Shown here: positions 54,542 through 64,000 of the stretch, piece by piece
Layout of the letters: the number at the start of each line of letters is the position of its first letter
Position numbering within the stretch: the first letter of the stretch is position 1
Origin: Thetidibacter halocola
Lineage (GTDB): Bacteria > Pseudomonadota > Alphaproteobacteria > Rhodobacterales > Rhodobacteraceae
Reading direction: 5' to 3'
Length of the DNA: 64,000 bases
Assembly (NCBI RefSeq): GCF_018224955.1
Contig: NZ_JAGTUU010000011.1
Location: 1 to 64,000 of the forward strand
Notes under the pieces: model-generated
What the model was told of the DNA's origin: nothing
Seen by the model: only the letters and a program-made list of their open reading frames with translations
Databases searched by the model: none
Translations under genes and position numbers: made by a program

Positions 54542-54566
54542 TAGTGAGCATCTGCTCTACTCGCTA
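54542..54566. promoter_or_regulatory. imperfect dyad in the DUF1028-importer spacer
   Basis: TAGTGAG (54542-54548) and CTCGCTA (54560-54566) form a 7-bp dyad with one G-T pair and an 11-nt centre, about 50 nt before the first ATPase gene. The 262-nt divergent spacer also contains GGTTAACC at 54448. Regulatory function is speculative. Confidence 0.3.
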
Positions 54567-54614
54567 TATGCTGATCTCGGCGTATCTGACAAGGCAACGA
54601 ACAACCCGGGGGAC

Positions 54615-55594
54615 ATGGCGAGAATGCCGCTGCTGGACATCCGCGACCTGACCGTGACAGTGAAATCGGACGGCACCGAAACGACGCTGGTCGATGGCAT
54701 TTCTTACGCCATCGAACCGGGCGAGACGCTGGCGCTGGTGGGCGAAAGCGGTTCGGGCAAGTCATTGTCCTCGCTTGCCGTGATGGGCCTGCTGTCCTCG
54801 GCGCTGTCGGTGACGAAGGGCCAGATCCTGTTCCAGGGCCGCGACCTGCTGGGCCTGTCGGCCGAGGAGATCCGCAAGATCCGGGGCCGCGACATTTCCA
54901 TGGTCTTCCAGGAGCCGATGACCTCGCTCAACCCGGTGCGCAGCATCGGCTCGCAGATCATGGAAAGCATCGAGGAAAACCTTGGACTGTCCCGCCGCGA
55001 GGCGCGAGACAGGGCGATTCGCCTGCTCACAGAGGTCGGCGTCGCCGATGCGGACCGCCGGCTGAAACAGTATCCGCACCATTTCTCGGGCGGGATGCGG
55101 CAGCGCGTCATGATCGCCATTGCGCTGGCCGCCGAGCCCAAGCTGATCATCGCGGACGAACCCACGACCGCGCTGGACGTGACGATCCAGGCGCAGATCC
55201 TCGACCTGATGGCGCGGGTCTGCCGCGACCACGGAACGGCGCTGGTGCTCATCACGCACAACCTCGGGATCGTGGCGCGCTATGCCGACAGGGTGAACGT
55301 GATGTATGGCGGGCGGATCGTGGAAAGCGGCGACGCCCGCGCGATCTACGCCGCGCCGCGCCATCCCTATACCGAGGGGCTGCTGCAATCGGTGCCGCGT
55401 CTCGATCAGGACCGCAGCGTGCCGCTGCGCCCGATCCGGGGCAACCCGGCCGATCCCTTCACGCGGATTTCCGGCTGCCGGTTCCACCCGCGCTGTCCCT
55501 ATGTCGCCGCGACCTGCCGCAGCACCGTGCCCGCCTACGAGAACGGTGTCGCCTGCCATTTCCCGCTGGATGCCAGCCGCAAGGAGGCCGTGTG

Positions 55595-55595
<1 letters not shown>
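54615..55595 (+). CDS. peptide ABC transporter ATP-binding protein, DppD type
   Basis: A 326-residue ATPase of the oligopeptide/dipeptide family. Walker A is GESGSGKS (residues 43-50). [16 protein letters not shown] is the Q loop, [16 protein letters not shown] the signature and [16 protein letters not shown] the Walker B. The C-terminal OppD/DppD cysteine motif is visible as [15 protein letters not shown], which in relatives can hold an iron-sulfur cluster. GGGGGAC precedes ATG 54615; ATG 54624 is an alternative. The second ATPase gene overlaps its stop. It powers uptake with the permeases at 58422 and 59369. Confidence 0.94.
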
Positions 55596-56569
<974 letters not shown>

Positions 56570-56599
56570 CCCTCAACGACAACAGACAGGGAGACGACC

Positions 56600-58375
56600 A
56601 TGAACGACGACAAGGACCTGATCCGCCGCGCCCAGCGGGAGATGCGGGACGCGCATGACTTCGACCCGCGCGACCCGCTGTTCGGCCTGAACCGCTCCGA
56701 GCTGAGCGGCCCGAAACTGTCGCGGCGCGCCACGCTGCGCCTGCTGGCCGCCGGTGGCGCGCTGACCATGGCGCATGTCCTGCCCGGCCTGCGCCCGACG
56801 ACTGCGATGGCCGCGGCCCATGGCGGCGGCGAACTGCGCGCGATCTGGTCCGGCGTGGCCGAGATCACCACGCTCGACCCTGCCCGCATCGACCAGGTGC
56901 TGCAGTTCCAGATCGCCTCGAACGTGCTGTCGGGCCTGATGCACATCAACAACGCGCTGGTGGCCGAGGGCGACCTCGCCGAAAGCTGGACCGTGTCCGA
57001 GGATGGCCTCGTCTACGACATCAAGCTGCGCGAGGGCCTGACCTTCCACAATGGCGACGCGTTCAACGCCGATGACGTGCTGTTCACGTTCGAACGCTCG
57101 TCGAACCCGGAAATCTCGATCCATTCCCGCGTCCTCGCCAACGTCGCCTCGCTGGAGAAGGTCAGCGATTACGAGGTCAAGTTCACGCTGAAGCAGCCGC
57201 AGGCCTCGTTCCTGACCAAGGCGCTGGAGCGCTCGTCGGGCCGTGCCATGACGATCGTCTCGCGCGGCGCGCTGGAGTCGATGGGCCCCGCACAATATGG
57301 CCTGACCCCGGTCGGCACCGGCCCGTTCAAGATCGTCGAGCACCAGATGGGCGGCTCTGTCATCCTCGAGAAGTTCGCCGACTACTACGACCCCGAGCGT
57401 CCCAAGCTGGACCGCATCGTCATCACCCCCGTCGACGGCACCGAGCCGCTGGCCGCCGCGATCGAGGCGGGCGACGCGCAGTATGTCGGCGGCAACCCGC
57501 TGCCGGGCGAACTGGTCGACCGCTTTGCCTCGAACCCCGACCTGGTCGTGGACATCAAGCCCGGCCCCGGCTTCCAGTCGGTCTGGTTCAACCCGTGGCG
57601 CGACGCGATGAAGGTCGAAAGCTTCGACAAGCCGCTGGAAGAGCTGAAGAAGGAAAAGGGCTTCATGGTGCGCCTCGCGCTCGCCAAGGCGCTGGACCGC
57701 GACCTGTTCGTCACGCAGGCCCTGTTCGGCAACGGCGTGCCCGCCTATGGCACGATCAACGCCGCCATGGGCTTCTACTTCGACGAGGGTTTGGCGACGA
57801 CGTCCGAGCAGGCATTCGACCCCGAGGGCGCCAAGGCGCTGTTGGCCGAGGCGGGCTATCCGACCGGCGAAGGCTTCCCGACGCTGAAGCTGCAGACGAC
57901 GCCGAACACCCGCCGCGCGGGCCTGGTCGTCGCCAACATCTACAAGGAGGTGTTGGGCATCACGGTCGAGGTCGACGCCAAGGAATTCTCGGTCGGCATC
58001 GAGGAGTTCAACAAGATGGACTTCGACATGCGCCTGGGCGGTTCGGGTGGCGACTATGATCCCGATGACGGCCTGGTGGACTGGATGCAGACCGCATCCA
58101 AGTTCAACGGCCCGGCGCGTGACACCGCCGCGATGCCCTTCGGCTTCTTCTCGGAGGCCGAGGTGGATTCGCTGACCGACCAGCAGGCCGTGACCGCCGA
58201 TCCCGAGGCGCGCCGCGAGCTGGTGATGAAGGCCAACGCGATCACCTCGAACAAGGTTGCCTGCGGCTTCCTCTATCACCCGGTCGATATCCTGGTGCAT
58301 TCGGCCTCGGTGACCGTGCCGCCGGAAAACCGCATTCCCGGCCTGTGCGACTTCGACCGCGTCACCATCGGCTGA
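56600..58375 (+). CDS. peptide ABC transporter substrate-binding protein with Tat-like signal
   Basis: A 591-residue family 5 extracellular solute-binding protein (DppA/OppA class). It has an unusually long N-terminal region of about 40 residues before a twin-arginine segment, SRRATLRLLAAGGALTMAH (S41-R42-R43), then a hydrophobic stretch and a likely cleavage near AMAAAHG, so export by the Tat system is likely. The mature part shows TLDPARIDQVLQFQIASNVLSGL and LREGLTFHNGDAFNADDVLFTFER, typical of the family. It should capture a peptide or related amide. A 10-bp hairpin follows the stop. Confidence 0.92.
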   Translation: MNDDKDLIRRAQREMRDAHDFDPRDPLFGLNRSELSGPKLSRRATLRLLAAGGALTMAHVLPGLRPTTAMAAAHGGGELRAIWSGVAEITTLDPARIDQVLQFQIASNVLSGLMHINNALVAEGDLAESWTVSEDGLVYDIKLREGLTFHNGDAFNADDVLFTFERSSNPEISIHSRVLANVASLEKVSDYEVKFTLKQPQASFLTKALERSSGRAMTIVSRGALESMGPAQYGLTPVGTGPFKIVEHQMGGSVILEKFADYYDPERPKLDRIVITPVDGTEPLAAAIEAGDAQYVGGNPLPGELVDRFASNPDLVVDIKPGPGFQSVWFNPWRDAMKVESFDKPLEELKKEKGFMVRLALAKALDRDLFVTQALFGNGVPAYGTINAAMGFYFDEGLATTSEQAFDPEGAKALLAEAGYPTGEGFPTLKLQTTPNTRRAGLVVANIYKEVLGITVEVDAKEFSVGIEEFNKMDFDMRLGGSGGDYDPDDGLVDWMQTASKFNGPARDTAAMPFGFFSEAEVDSLTDQQAVTADPEARRELVMKANAITSNKVACGFLYHPVDILVHSASVTVPPENRIPGLCDFDRVTIG

Positions 58376-58390
58376 ACCCAAAAGAAAGGC

Positions 58391-58413
58391 GGGCGGGCCG
58401 TGACGGTCCGCCC
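58391..58413 (+). other. hairpin between the peptide-binding protein and permease genes
   Basis: GGGCGGGCCG (58391-58400) pairs with CGGTCCGCCC (58404-58413) over 10 bp with one G-U pair and loop TGA. It lies in the 46-nt gap and ends 8 nt before the permease ATG. It occupies the place where the ribosome site should be, so it may limit permease translation. Confidence 0.6.
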
Positions 58414-58421
58414 GGCACATC

Positions 58422-59369
58422 ATGTTCGCATATATGCTCAGACGCCTCGTCGGCGCGGTCCTGGTGATGCTGGCCGTCTCGACGCTGGTCTTCTTCATGA
58501 TCCGCCTGGTTCCCGGCGATCCCATCGCCGTCATGCTGGCCGATGCCGGAAGCGAAGAGGCGCGCGAGGCGATGATCCGCCGGCTGGGCCTCGACCAGCC
58601 GCTGATCGTGCAGTTCGGCAAGTGGTTCTGGGGGATGTTGCACGGCGATCTGGGCGCGTCGATTTACGGCTCGAACCAGCCGGTTTCGGCCATCCTGATG
58701 GAGGCGCTGCCGCGCACGATGTCGCTGGCCTTCCTGTCCTTCGTGATCGCCATGATCATCGCGGTGCCCGCAGGCATCATCTCGGCAACGCGCAAGAACA
58801 CGGGCGCCGACACGGCGGTGTCGCTGTTTGCCTTCCTCGGCCTGTCGATGCCGGATTTCTGGCTGGCGATCATGCTGATCATCATCTTTGCGGCCAACCT
58901 GCAATGGCTGCCCGCCATCGGGTATGAGCCGCTCTCGGCGGGCTTCTGGCCCTGGCTCAGCCACCTGATCCTGCCCTCCATCGCCATCGGCACCGGCTTT
59001 TCCGCGATCATCGCGCGGATGATCCGGTCGTCCATGCTGGAGGTGCTGCAAGCCGATTACATGCGCACCGCCGCCTCCAAGGGGCTGACCCAGCGCGTCA
59101 TGCTGCTGCGCCACGCTCTGCCCAACGCGCTGATCCCCGTGGTGACCGTCATCGGCATCGCCTTTGCGCTGCTGATCTCGGGCGCGGTGGTGGTCGAGAA
59201 TGTCTTTGCCATCAAGGGGCTGGGCCGTGTCCTGATCCAGGGCATTCAGAATCGCGATTACCCGGTCGTCCAGGGCGCGGTGCTGCTGGTCTCGGCCTTC
59301 TTCGTGCTCTCCAATCTCGCGGTCGACCTGCTTTACGCGGTGATCGACCCCCGAATCCGGTATTCCTGA
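58422..59369 (+). CDS. peptide ABC transporter permease, DppB type
   Basis: A 315-residue inner-membrane permease of the DppB/OppB family: MFAYMLRRLVGAVLVMLAVSTLVFFMIRLVPGDP at the N-terminus, six predicted helices, and the EAA loop LQADYMRTAASKGLTQRVMLLRHALPNALIPV around residues 208-240. The C-terminus VDLLYAVIDPRIRYS is typical. No good ribosome site precedes the start apart from the hairpin region. The stop overlaps the next ATG (TGATG). Confidence 0.95.
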   Translation: MFAYMLRRLVGAVLVMLAVSTLVFFMIRLVPGDPIAVMLADAGSEEAREAMIRRLGLDQPLIVQFGKWFWGMLHGDLGASIYGSNQPVSAILMEALPRTMSLAFLSFVIAMIIAVPAGIISATRKNTGADTAVSLFAFLGLSMPDFWLAIMLIIIFAANLQWLPAIGYEPLSAGFWPWLSHLILPSIAIGTGFSAIIARMIRSSMLEVLQADYMRTAASKGLTQRVMLLRHALPNALIPVVTVIGIAFALLISGAVVVENVFAIKGLGRVLIQGIQNRDYPVVQGAVLLVSAFFVLSNLAVDLLYAVIDPRIRYS

Positions 59370-60253
59370 TGACCGACTCGACTGTGATCGACGAGCCCCT
59401 GGCCGACGCCCCCCCGCGCCGCCGCAACCGGTTCCGCGTGGTGTTTTCCAAGGATCGCAAGGCGCAGTTCGGCCTGGTGATCCTGGGGCTGTTCCTGCTG
59501 GGCGCGCTGCTGGCACCGGTGATCGCGCCCTACGATCCCAATGCGATGACGCTGAACATGATGGCGGCGCCCTCGGGCGAGAACCTGCTGGGCACCGACG
59601 ACCTCGGACGGGACCTGCTGTCGCGCATCCTCTGGGGGACGCAGATCTCGCTCTTCGTGGGTGTGGCCACGGTGGGCCTGGCGCTGGTGGCGGGCGTGTT
59701 CCTGGGGGTCATCGCGGGCTATTACGGCGGCTGGATCGACAACCTGATCATGCGCTACATCGACCTTCAGTGGGCATTCCCGAACTTCATCATTGCGGTC
59801 TACCTGGTGGCGGTGTTCGGCACGGGGCTTCTGAACGTGATCGTCGCCATCGCGCTGGCCTTTCTCGACGATTTCGCCCGCATCGCACGATCGATGGTGC
59901 TGACGCTGAAGCAGGAGCAATTCGTCGATGCCGCCCGCGTGCAGGGCTATTCCGACCTGCGCATCATGCTGCGTCACATCCTGCCCAACGCCATGGCGCC
60001 GATCATCGTGCAGGCGACCGTTTCGGTGTCCTACGCGATTCTGGGCGAGGCCTCGCTGTCTTTCCTCGGCCTCGGCGTCAGCGCCGACACGCCGACCTGG
60101 GGGCTGATCCTGGCGGACGGGCGCAGCTTCATCAGCCGAGCCTGGTGGCTGGGCGTGTTTCCGGGGCTCGCGATCATGCTGGTGGTGCTGTCGATCAACT
60201 TCATCGGTGATGCGCTGCGCGACGCGCTGGACGTGCGGGAAAGCGACCTCTAG
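59369..60253 (+). CDS. peptide ABC transporter permease, DppC type
   Basis: A 294-residue partner permease of the DppC/OppC family. It has an arginine-rich cytoplasmic N-terminus (PPRRRNRFRVVFSKDRKAQFG), a first helix, the periplasmic segment LGTDDLGRDLLSRILWGTQISL, and the EAA loop EQFVDAARVQGYSDLRIMLRHILPNAMAPIIV. It ends INFIGDALRDALDVRESDL, the common C-terminus of this family. It completes the five-gene importer. Its last four bases overlap the stop of the convergent metal ATPase gene (CTAG). Confidence 0.95.
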   Translation: MTDSTVIDEPLADAPPRRRNRFRVVFSKDRKAQFGLVILGLFLLGALLAPVIAPYDPNAMTLNMMAAPSGENLLGTDDLGRDLLSRILWGTQISLFVGVATVGLALVAGVFLGVIAGYYGGWIDNLIMRYIDLQWAFPNFIIAVYLVAVFGTGLLNVIVAIALAFLDDFARIARSMVLTLKQEQFVDAARVQGYSDLRIMLRHILPNAMAPIIVQATVSVSYAILGEASLSFLGLGVSADTPTWGLILADGRSFISRAWWLGVFPGLAIMLVVLSINFIGDALRDALDVRESDL

Positions 60254-62109
60254 GCCGCGTCGTCGGCCATGCCGCGCGGCGCGATACGCAGGGCCCGCAG
60301 CGCGTTCAGGATCACGGCGACGTCGATGACCTCCTGCAGCAGCGCGCCTTGCACCGGCGACAGATAGCCATAGGCGGCGGCGATCATTCCCGCCACCGAC
60401 AGGCCCAGCCCCGCGACGACGCTCTGCAGAGCGATGCCGCGGGCGCGGCGGGCGATCTCGATCCCCGGCCCCAGCCGGTCGATCCGGTCGACCAGCAGCA
60501 CCGCGTCCGCCGCCTCGGCACTTGCCGCGGCGCCGCGCGCGCCCATCGCCACGCCGACATCGGCGGCGGCCAGCGCGGGCGCATCGTTCACCCCGTCGCC
60601 CACCATCATCACCGGGCCATGCTTGCGCTCGGTCAGGACCAGAAGCACCTTCTGGTCCGGCGTCAGGTCGGCGCGCAGACCGTCCAAGCCCAGGCCTTCG
60701 GTCACGCGCTCTGCCACCTCGGCGCGGTCGCCGGTGGCCAGCAGGATGCGCGCGATCCCCTGGCCGCGCAGTTCCGCCAGCATCTCGCGCGCACCCTCGC
60801 GCAGAGGGTCGGCCATCACAAGGTGCCCCGCCATGTGGCCGTCGATGCCCACCGCGACCAGCACCGAGCCCGCCTCGAACGGTGGATGATCGCCCGGCTG
60901 GCGCCCGACACGGCGGGCGACAAAGGCATCGCCGCCGACGATTACCCGCCGCCCGTCAACCTGCCCCACCACGCCTTCGCCGGGAATCTCGGCCACCTCA
61001 AGGGGCACGGACAGCGCCAGCCCGCGCGCCCGCGCCGCTGCGACGATGGCCTGTGCCACCGGGTGCTTGGACGCCTGGTCCAGCGCCGCCGCCAGCCGCA
61101 GCATCTCGTCCGCGTCGATCCCCTCGCGGGCGTCGATGGCGACGATGCGCGGTCGGCCGTCGGTCAGCGTGCCGGTCTTGTCGAGGATCAGCGTGCGGAT
61201 GCGCGCCATGGTTTCCAGCGGCCCCGCGCCCTTGATGAGCACGCCGAAATGCGCCGCCCGCGACAGGCCCGCGACCAGCGCCACCGGCACCGCCAGGATC
61301 AGCGGACAGGGCGTGGCGACGACCAGCACGGCGACCGCGCGGATCGGGTCCCCGGTGAACCACCACGCCGCAAAGGCGATGGCCACGGTCACGGCAAGGA
61401 ACCCCAGCGACCAGCGGTCGGCCATGCGCGCCATCGGCGCCTTGGAGCGCTGCGCCGCCTCGACCAGCCGCACGATCCCGGCATAGGTGCTGTCCCGCGC
61501 CTCGCGTGTGGCCAGTAGGTCGAACGCCTCGCCCGCATTGGCCGAACCGCTCATCGCGTCGGCGCCCGGTTCCAGCCGCACCGGCAGGGATTCCCCGGTC
61601 AGCGCGGACGTGTCCAGAAAGGCCACACCCGAGGCCACCGTGCCATCCACCGGCAGCACGTCGCCCTGCCGGATCAGCAGCCGGTCGCCGGGGGCGATCT
61701 CGTCCAGCGGCACCTCTTCCAGCCCGCCATTGTTGTGACGGGTGGCGCTGCGCGGCACGCGCGACAGCAGGTCGTGCATCTCGCGCCGCGCCCGCCCCTC
61801 GGCGAAACTTTCGAGGAAGGTGCCGCCGGAATACATCACCGCGACGACAGCCGCGGCCAGCGCCTCGCCGAACAGCAGGGCGGCGCTCATCGACAGGGCG
61901 GCGACGATGTCGAGCCCGACCTCGCCCTGCCGCAGGCTTTGCACGATCTCGACCAGCAAGGCGGCCAGGACCGGCAGCACGCCCGCTGTCCAGACGATCC
62001 CCGCGAGCGCGCCCAGGCCGGCGAAGTGCAGCATCAGCCCGGTGACAAGCCCGCCCAGCGCGATCAGCAGGATCAGGGTCTTGATCCGGTCGCCTCGTGC
62101 CTGCTCCAT
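60250..62109 (-). CDS. heavy-metal P1B-type ATPase
   Basis: A 619-residue metal-pumping ATPase. It has no N-terminal HMA domain or CxxC motif. Transmembrane helices flank an actuator domain (DTSALTGESLPVRL), the intramembrane metal motif T266-P267-C268-P269-L270 (ATPCPLILAVPVALV), phosphorylated D310 in DKTGTLTDG, the P1B-specific SKHPVAQAI and the hinge VGDGVNDAPALAAADVG. The TPC motif differs from the CPC of copper and zinc pumps and the SPC of cobalt/iron pumps, so metal identity is open. ATG 62109 is preceded by AGGAGG; an upstream in-frame ATG at 62148 would lie inside the preceding gene. It is downstream of an Mla-like lipoprotein gene. Confidence 0.93.
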   Translation of the reverse strand: MEQARGDRIKTLILLIALGGLVTGLMLHFAGLGALAGIVWTAGVLPVLAALLVEIVQSLRQGEVGLDIVAALSMSAALLFGEALAAAVVAVMYSGGTFLESFAEGRARREMHDLLSRVPRSATRHNNGGLEEVPLDEIAPGDRLLIRQGDVLPVDGTVASGVAFLDTSALTGESLPVRLEPGADAMSGSANAGEAFDLLATREARDSTYAGIVRLVEAAQRSKAPMARMADRWSLGFLAVTVAIAFAAWWFTGDPIRAVAVLVVATPCPLILAVPVALVAGLSRAAHFGVLIKGAGPLETMARIRTLILDKTGTLTDGRPRIVAIDAREGIDADEMLRLAAALDQASKHPVAQAIVAAARARGLALSVPLEVAEIPGEGVVGQVDGRRVIVGGDAFVARRVGRQPGDHPPFEAGSVLVAVGIDGHMAGHLVMADPLREGAREMLAELRGQGIARILLATGDRAEVAERVTEGLGLDGLRADLTPDQKVLLVLTERKHGPVMMVGDGVNDAPALAAADVGVAMGARGAAASAEAADAVLLVDRIDRLGPGIEIARRARGIALQSVVAGLGLSVAGMIAAAYGYLSPVQGALLQEVIDVAVILNALRALRIAPRGMADDAA

Positions 62110-62126
62110 CCGCGCCTCCTGCGCCG

Positions 62127-62738
62127 TCAGACGCGGTCCAGGATCCACGGCACCATGTCGGCCAGCATCGACCGCAGTGCAGCGTCGAAGGCGTCGACGA
62201 TGGTGGCCGCGTCGGTATCGGCGGCCGGCGCCACGCTTTCGAAGGTGCGGCGGGCTGTGACGCGGGCATCGCCCTCGCGCACGATGCGCAGCATCAGGCG
62301 GACGCGTACCTGTGCGCCCTGCCCCTCGGCAACCTCGGCCTGGAAATCGGTCAGTTCGCCCAGGACCGCGTAATCCGCCCGAGTGCCGACCGGCCCCCTC
62401 CCGACAGAGTTAAAGGCGCCGGTTTCGGCTAGGCTGCGCAGCAGCATCGTCTGCAACATGGCGGGCGCTGGATCGGCCCAGCGCACACCGGGCAGGTATT
62501 GCGCACTCAGCGGCGCGGGCCGGATCATGATGCGTTCGGTTGCCAGCGCGCCGGTGGCGACGGGTTCCTCGACCACAACCTCGACATCGCGGGTCCGCCG
62601 CGCGGGCTGCTCCGGGGCCAGCGCGCGCAACTCGAAGACCTCGAGCGGGGTCGAGGCCGCGCCCAGCGCCGACAGCGCGCTGCACCCCGCCAGCGGCAGG
62701 ATCATCAGCAGGATAACAGGCGAAAGACGCAGGGACAT
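62127..62738 (-). CDS. ABC-type transport auxiliary lipoprotein (PqiC/YmbA-like)
   Basis: A 203-residue lipoprotein: signal MSLRLSPVILLMILPLAGC with lipobox LAGC, then a domain with YLPGVRWADPAPAMLQTMLLRSL and YAVLGELTDFQAEV, typical of ABC-type transport auxiliary lipoproteins (PqiC, LetC). These work with MCE-family membrane proteins in moving lipids between the membranes. The start at 62738 is preceded by ACCGAAGGTAGTCCC; the frame is open a few codons upstream. It follows the MCE gene by 4 nt and precedes the metal ATPase by 17 nt. Confidence 0.88.
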   Translation of the reverse strand: MSLRLSPVILLMILPLAGCSALSALGAASTPLEVFELRALAPEQPARRTRDVEVVVEEPVATGALATERIMIRPAPLSAQYLPGVRWADPAPAMLQTMLLRSLAETGAFNSVGRGPVGTRADYAVLGELTDFQAEVAEGQGAQVRVRLMLRIVREGDARVTARRTFESVAPAADTDAATIVDAFDAALRSMLADMVPWILDRV

Positions 62739-62742
62739 GGGA

Positions 62743-64000
62743 CTACCTTCGGTATTCGGGCGCGCCGGAATCAAGGAAAAAGCGGCTGGGATTGCTGCGG
62801 ATCTGCTCCACCAGCCGGTCGAGATTGCCGATCAGGTCGCGGGTTTCGGTCGCCAGCCGCGTGTATTGCGGCAGCGCCTCGGCGGCAAAGGCGCGGAAGG
62901 CCGGGGCGCTTTGCCCGACCACCCCCTCGATCCCGGCAAAGGCCTGCTCGGCCGAGCGGCTGGCCGATCGCAGTTCCTCGGTGACGGCGGGAATGTCCTC
63001 GGCCACCGCGGCGATGGCGGCGTCGAGCTGTTCGATCGTGCCGCGCAGACGGGCGGCGATGTCGGCGGCGTCACGGTTGATGACCGTATCGGCCCCCTCG
63101 AAGGCGCGCTCGGCGGCGGCGAGCGCACGGTCGCCGGTTTCCAGCGCCGCGTTGATCGCCTCCAGCGTCTCGTTGGCGTTGGCGAAGGTGACGCGCGCAT
63201 CCTCCAGGGTCTGCGTTGCGCTGGTGGCCAGCGTGTCGAGTTGCCCCGAGGCGCCGGTCAGGTCCTGTCCGACACGCTCGATCACCTGCGTCGCGTTCTC
63301 GGTCGCGCTGCGGATATCGGCAAAGATCGCAGGCAGGTCGGTGCGGGCGGTGTCGCCCACCAGCCGGATCACGTCGGTCGCCTCGGCGGTGGCTGTGCGC
63401 AATTCGTCGATCAGGGGTTGGGCGCTGTCGGTCAGCAGCCCGTCAAGGCGCTGCGCGGCCGTGTCGACGCTGCCCAGCGTGGTGTCGATCCGGGCGATCA
63501 GCGCGTTGGTGGCGGCCAGCGTCTCCTGCGCCTCGGTCAGGCGGGCAGTGGCGGTGGTGCCGGTTTCCGTGAAAGTCTCGACCAGTGCACCGGCGCTGTC
63601 AGTCAGCGCGGCGAAGCGGGTCTGCACGTCCTCGACCGTGCGGTTCAGCGCCTCGGTCGTGGGCCCGAGCCCCTCTGACAGGTAGCTGTCTGCGGTGGCG
63701 AGCGTGGTGTTGGCCTGCGCCAGCGCGCCTGTGCCCTCGGCGATCAGGATCCGCGCCTCGTCGGCGGCCGAATTGATCGTGGACAAGGTTGTCTGCGCCT
63801 CTCTGACCAGCGCGCCCACATCCTGCGTCAGGCTTTCGAGCGTGGTGTTGAAGCGGTCGATCTGCGAGGCAAAGTCCGACACCGTGCCGGTCACGTCGGC
63901 GAAATCGCCCAGCGCCTCCTCGAACGAGGCGGATGAGCGTTCGACGTTCTGAAGGATCGCCTCGACCCGCGTCTGGTTCTCGGGGCCGACCATCTCTCGC
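62743..64000 (-). CDS. MCE/MlaD family lipid-transport protein, 3' part
   Basis: The gene enters from the right edge, so the N-terminal membrane helix and most or all of the MCE domain are outside the window. The visible 419 codons encode a long, low-complexity helical tail rich in A, T, E and D (for example ALVREAQTTLSTINSAADEARILIAEGTG, in a heptad-like pattern) ending QIRSNPSRFFLDSGAPEYRR, a C-terminus typical of MlaD-like proteins in Rhodobacteraceae. Such proteins form periplasmic lipid channels with a coiled-coil needle. The frame is open through 64000. The partner lipoprotein gene follows after 4 nt; permease and ATPase genes are expected upstream. Confidence 0.85.
   Translation of the reverse strand, partial: REMVGPENQTRVEAILQNVERSSASFEEALGDFADVTGTVSDFASQIDRFNTTLESLTQDVGALVREAQTTLSTINSAADEARILIAEGTGALAQANTTLATADSYLSEGLGPTTEALNRTVEDVQTRFAALTDSAGALVETFTETGTTATARLTEAQETLAATNALIARIDTTLGSVDTAAQRLDGLLTDSAQPLIDELRTATAEATDVIRLVGDTARTDLPAIFADIRSATENATQVIERVGQDLTGASGQLDTLATSATQTLEDARVTFANANETLEAINAALETGDRALAAAERAFEGADTVINRDAADIAARLRGTIEQLDAAIAAVAEDIPAVTEELRSASRSAEQAFAGIEGVVGQSAPAFRAFAAEALPQYTRLATETRDLIGNLDRLVEQIRSNPSRFFLDSGAPEYRR

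Overview
The window looks like chromosomal DNA from an alphaproteobacterium of the Rhodobacteraceae (Rhodobacter/Roseobacter relatives). The base composition is high-GC. The gene orders are typical of that family: ctaC-ctaB-coxF-ctaG-ctaE-SURF1-thrC-M16 peptidase; a Tad pilus locus with an OmpA-family lipoprotein; and a smoEFGKS-mtlK polyol operon like that of Rhodobacter sphaeroides. This placement is inference from gene content; no rRNA or other marker is present.

Layout. 1-147: 5' end of a CoA-transferase subunit A gene (minus). 226-5831: topA, dprA and tldD, all on minus; a near-consensus CtrA site precedes dprA. 5832-6030: divergent spacer with a perfect FNR-type palindrome. 6031-13607: aa3 cytochrome oxidase genes and assembly factors, then thrC, an M16 peptidase and an acetyltransferase. 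13742-17097: a metallo-beta-lactamase-fold protein, a D-2-hydroxyacid dehydrogenase-like flavoprotein and a lytic transglycosylase. 17454-29933: Tad/Flp pilus locus, with three small pilins, cpaB, secretin, OmpA lipoprotein, cpaE, cpaF, tadB, tadC, two TPR lipoproteins, prepilin peptidase and an AAA ATPase. 30052-30128: tRNA with CAT anticodon. 30389-38005: LacI-type regulator and the polyol operon. 38192-40834: an NMT1/SsuA-type ABC importer. 40831-42003: a LysR regulator with two tandem HTH domains, divergent from a 3222-residue RTX protein (42282-51950). 51988-60253: gamma-glutamyltransferase and DUF1028 genes, divergent from a peptide ABC importer. 60250-64000: a P1B-type metal ATPase, then a lipoprotein and an MCE/MlaD protein of a lipid-transport operon that runs off the window.

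How the genes work together. The oxidase block supplies three things: subunits II and III, heme O synthesis, and copper/heme insertion. The Tad block is nearly complete for pilin, processing, secretion and motor functions, but no TadE/TadF pseudopilin genes are seen here. The polyol operon couples binding-protein-dependent uptake to sorbitol-type and mannitol-type dehydrogenases. The peptide importer faces two putative intracellular Ntn-fold hydrolases, suggesting uptake and hydrolysis of gamma-glutamyl or other small peptides.

Most notable signals. (1) A perfect 1230-nt identity at a 1170-nt shift inside the RTX gene. (2) The tandem-HTH LysR protein next to that gene. (3) A three-copy intergenic element whose central hairpin changes sequence while keeping its pairing. 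(4) A strong hairpin immediately after each of the three binding-protein genes. (5) Two dyads around the smo promoter. (6) FNR-like and CtrA-like sites.
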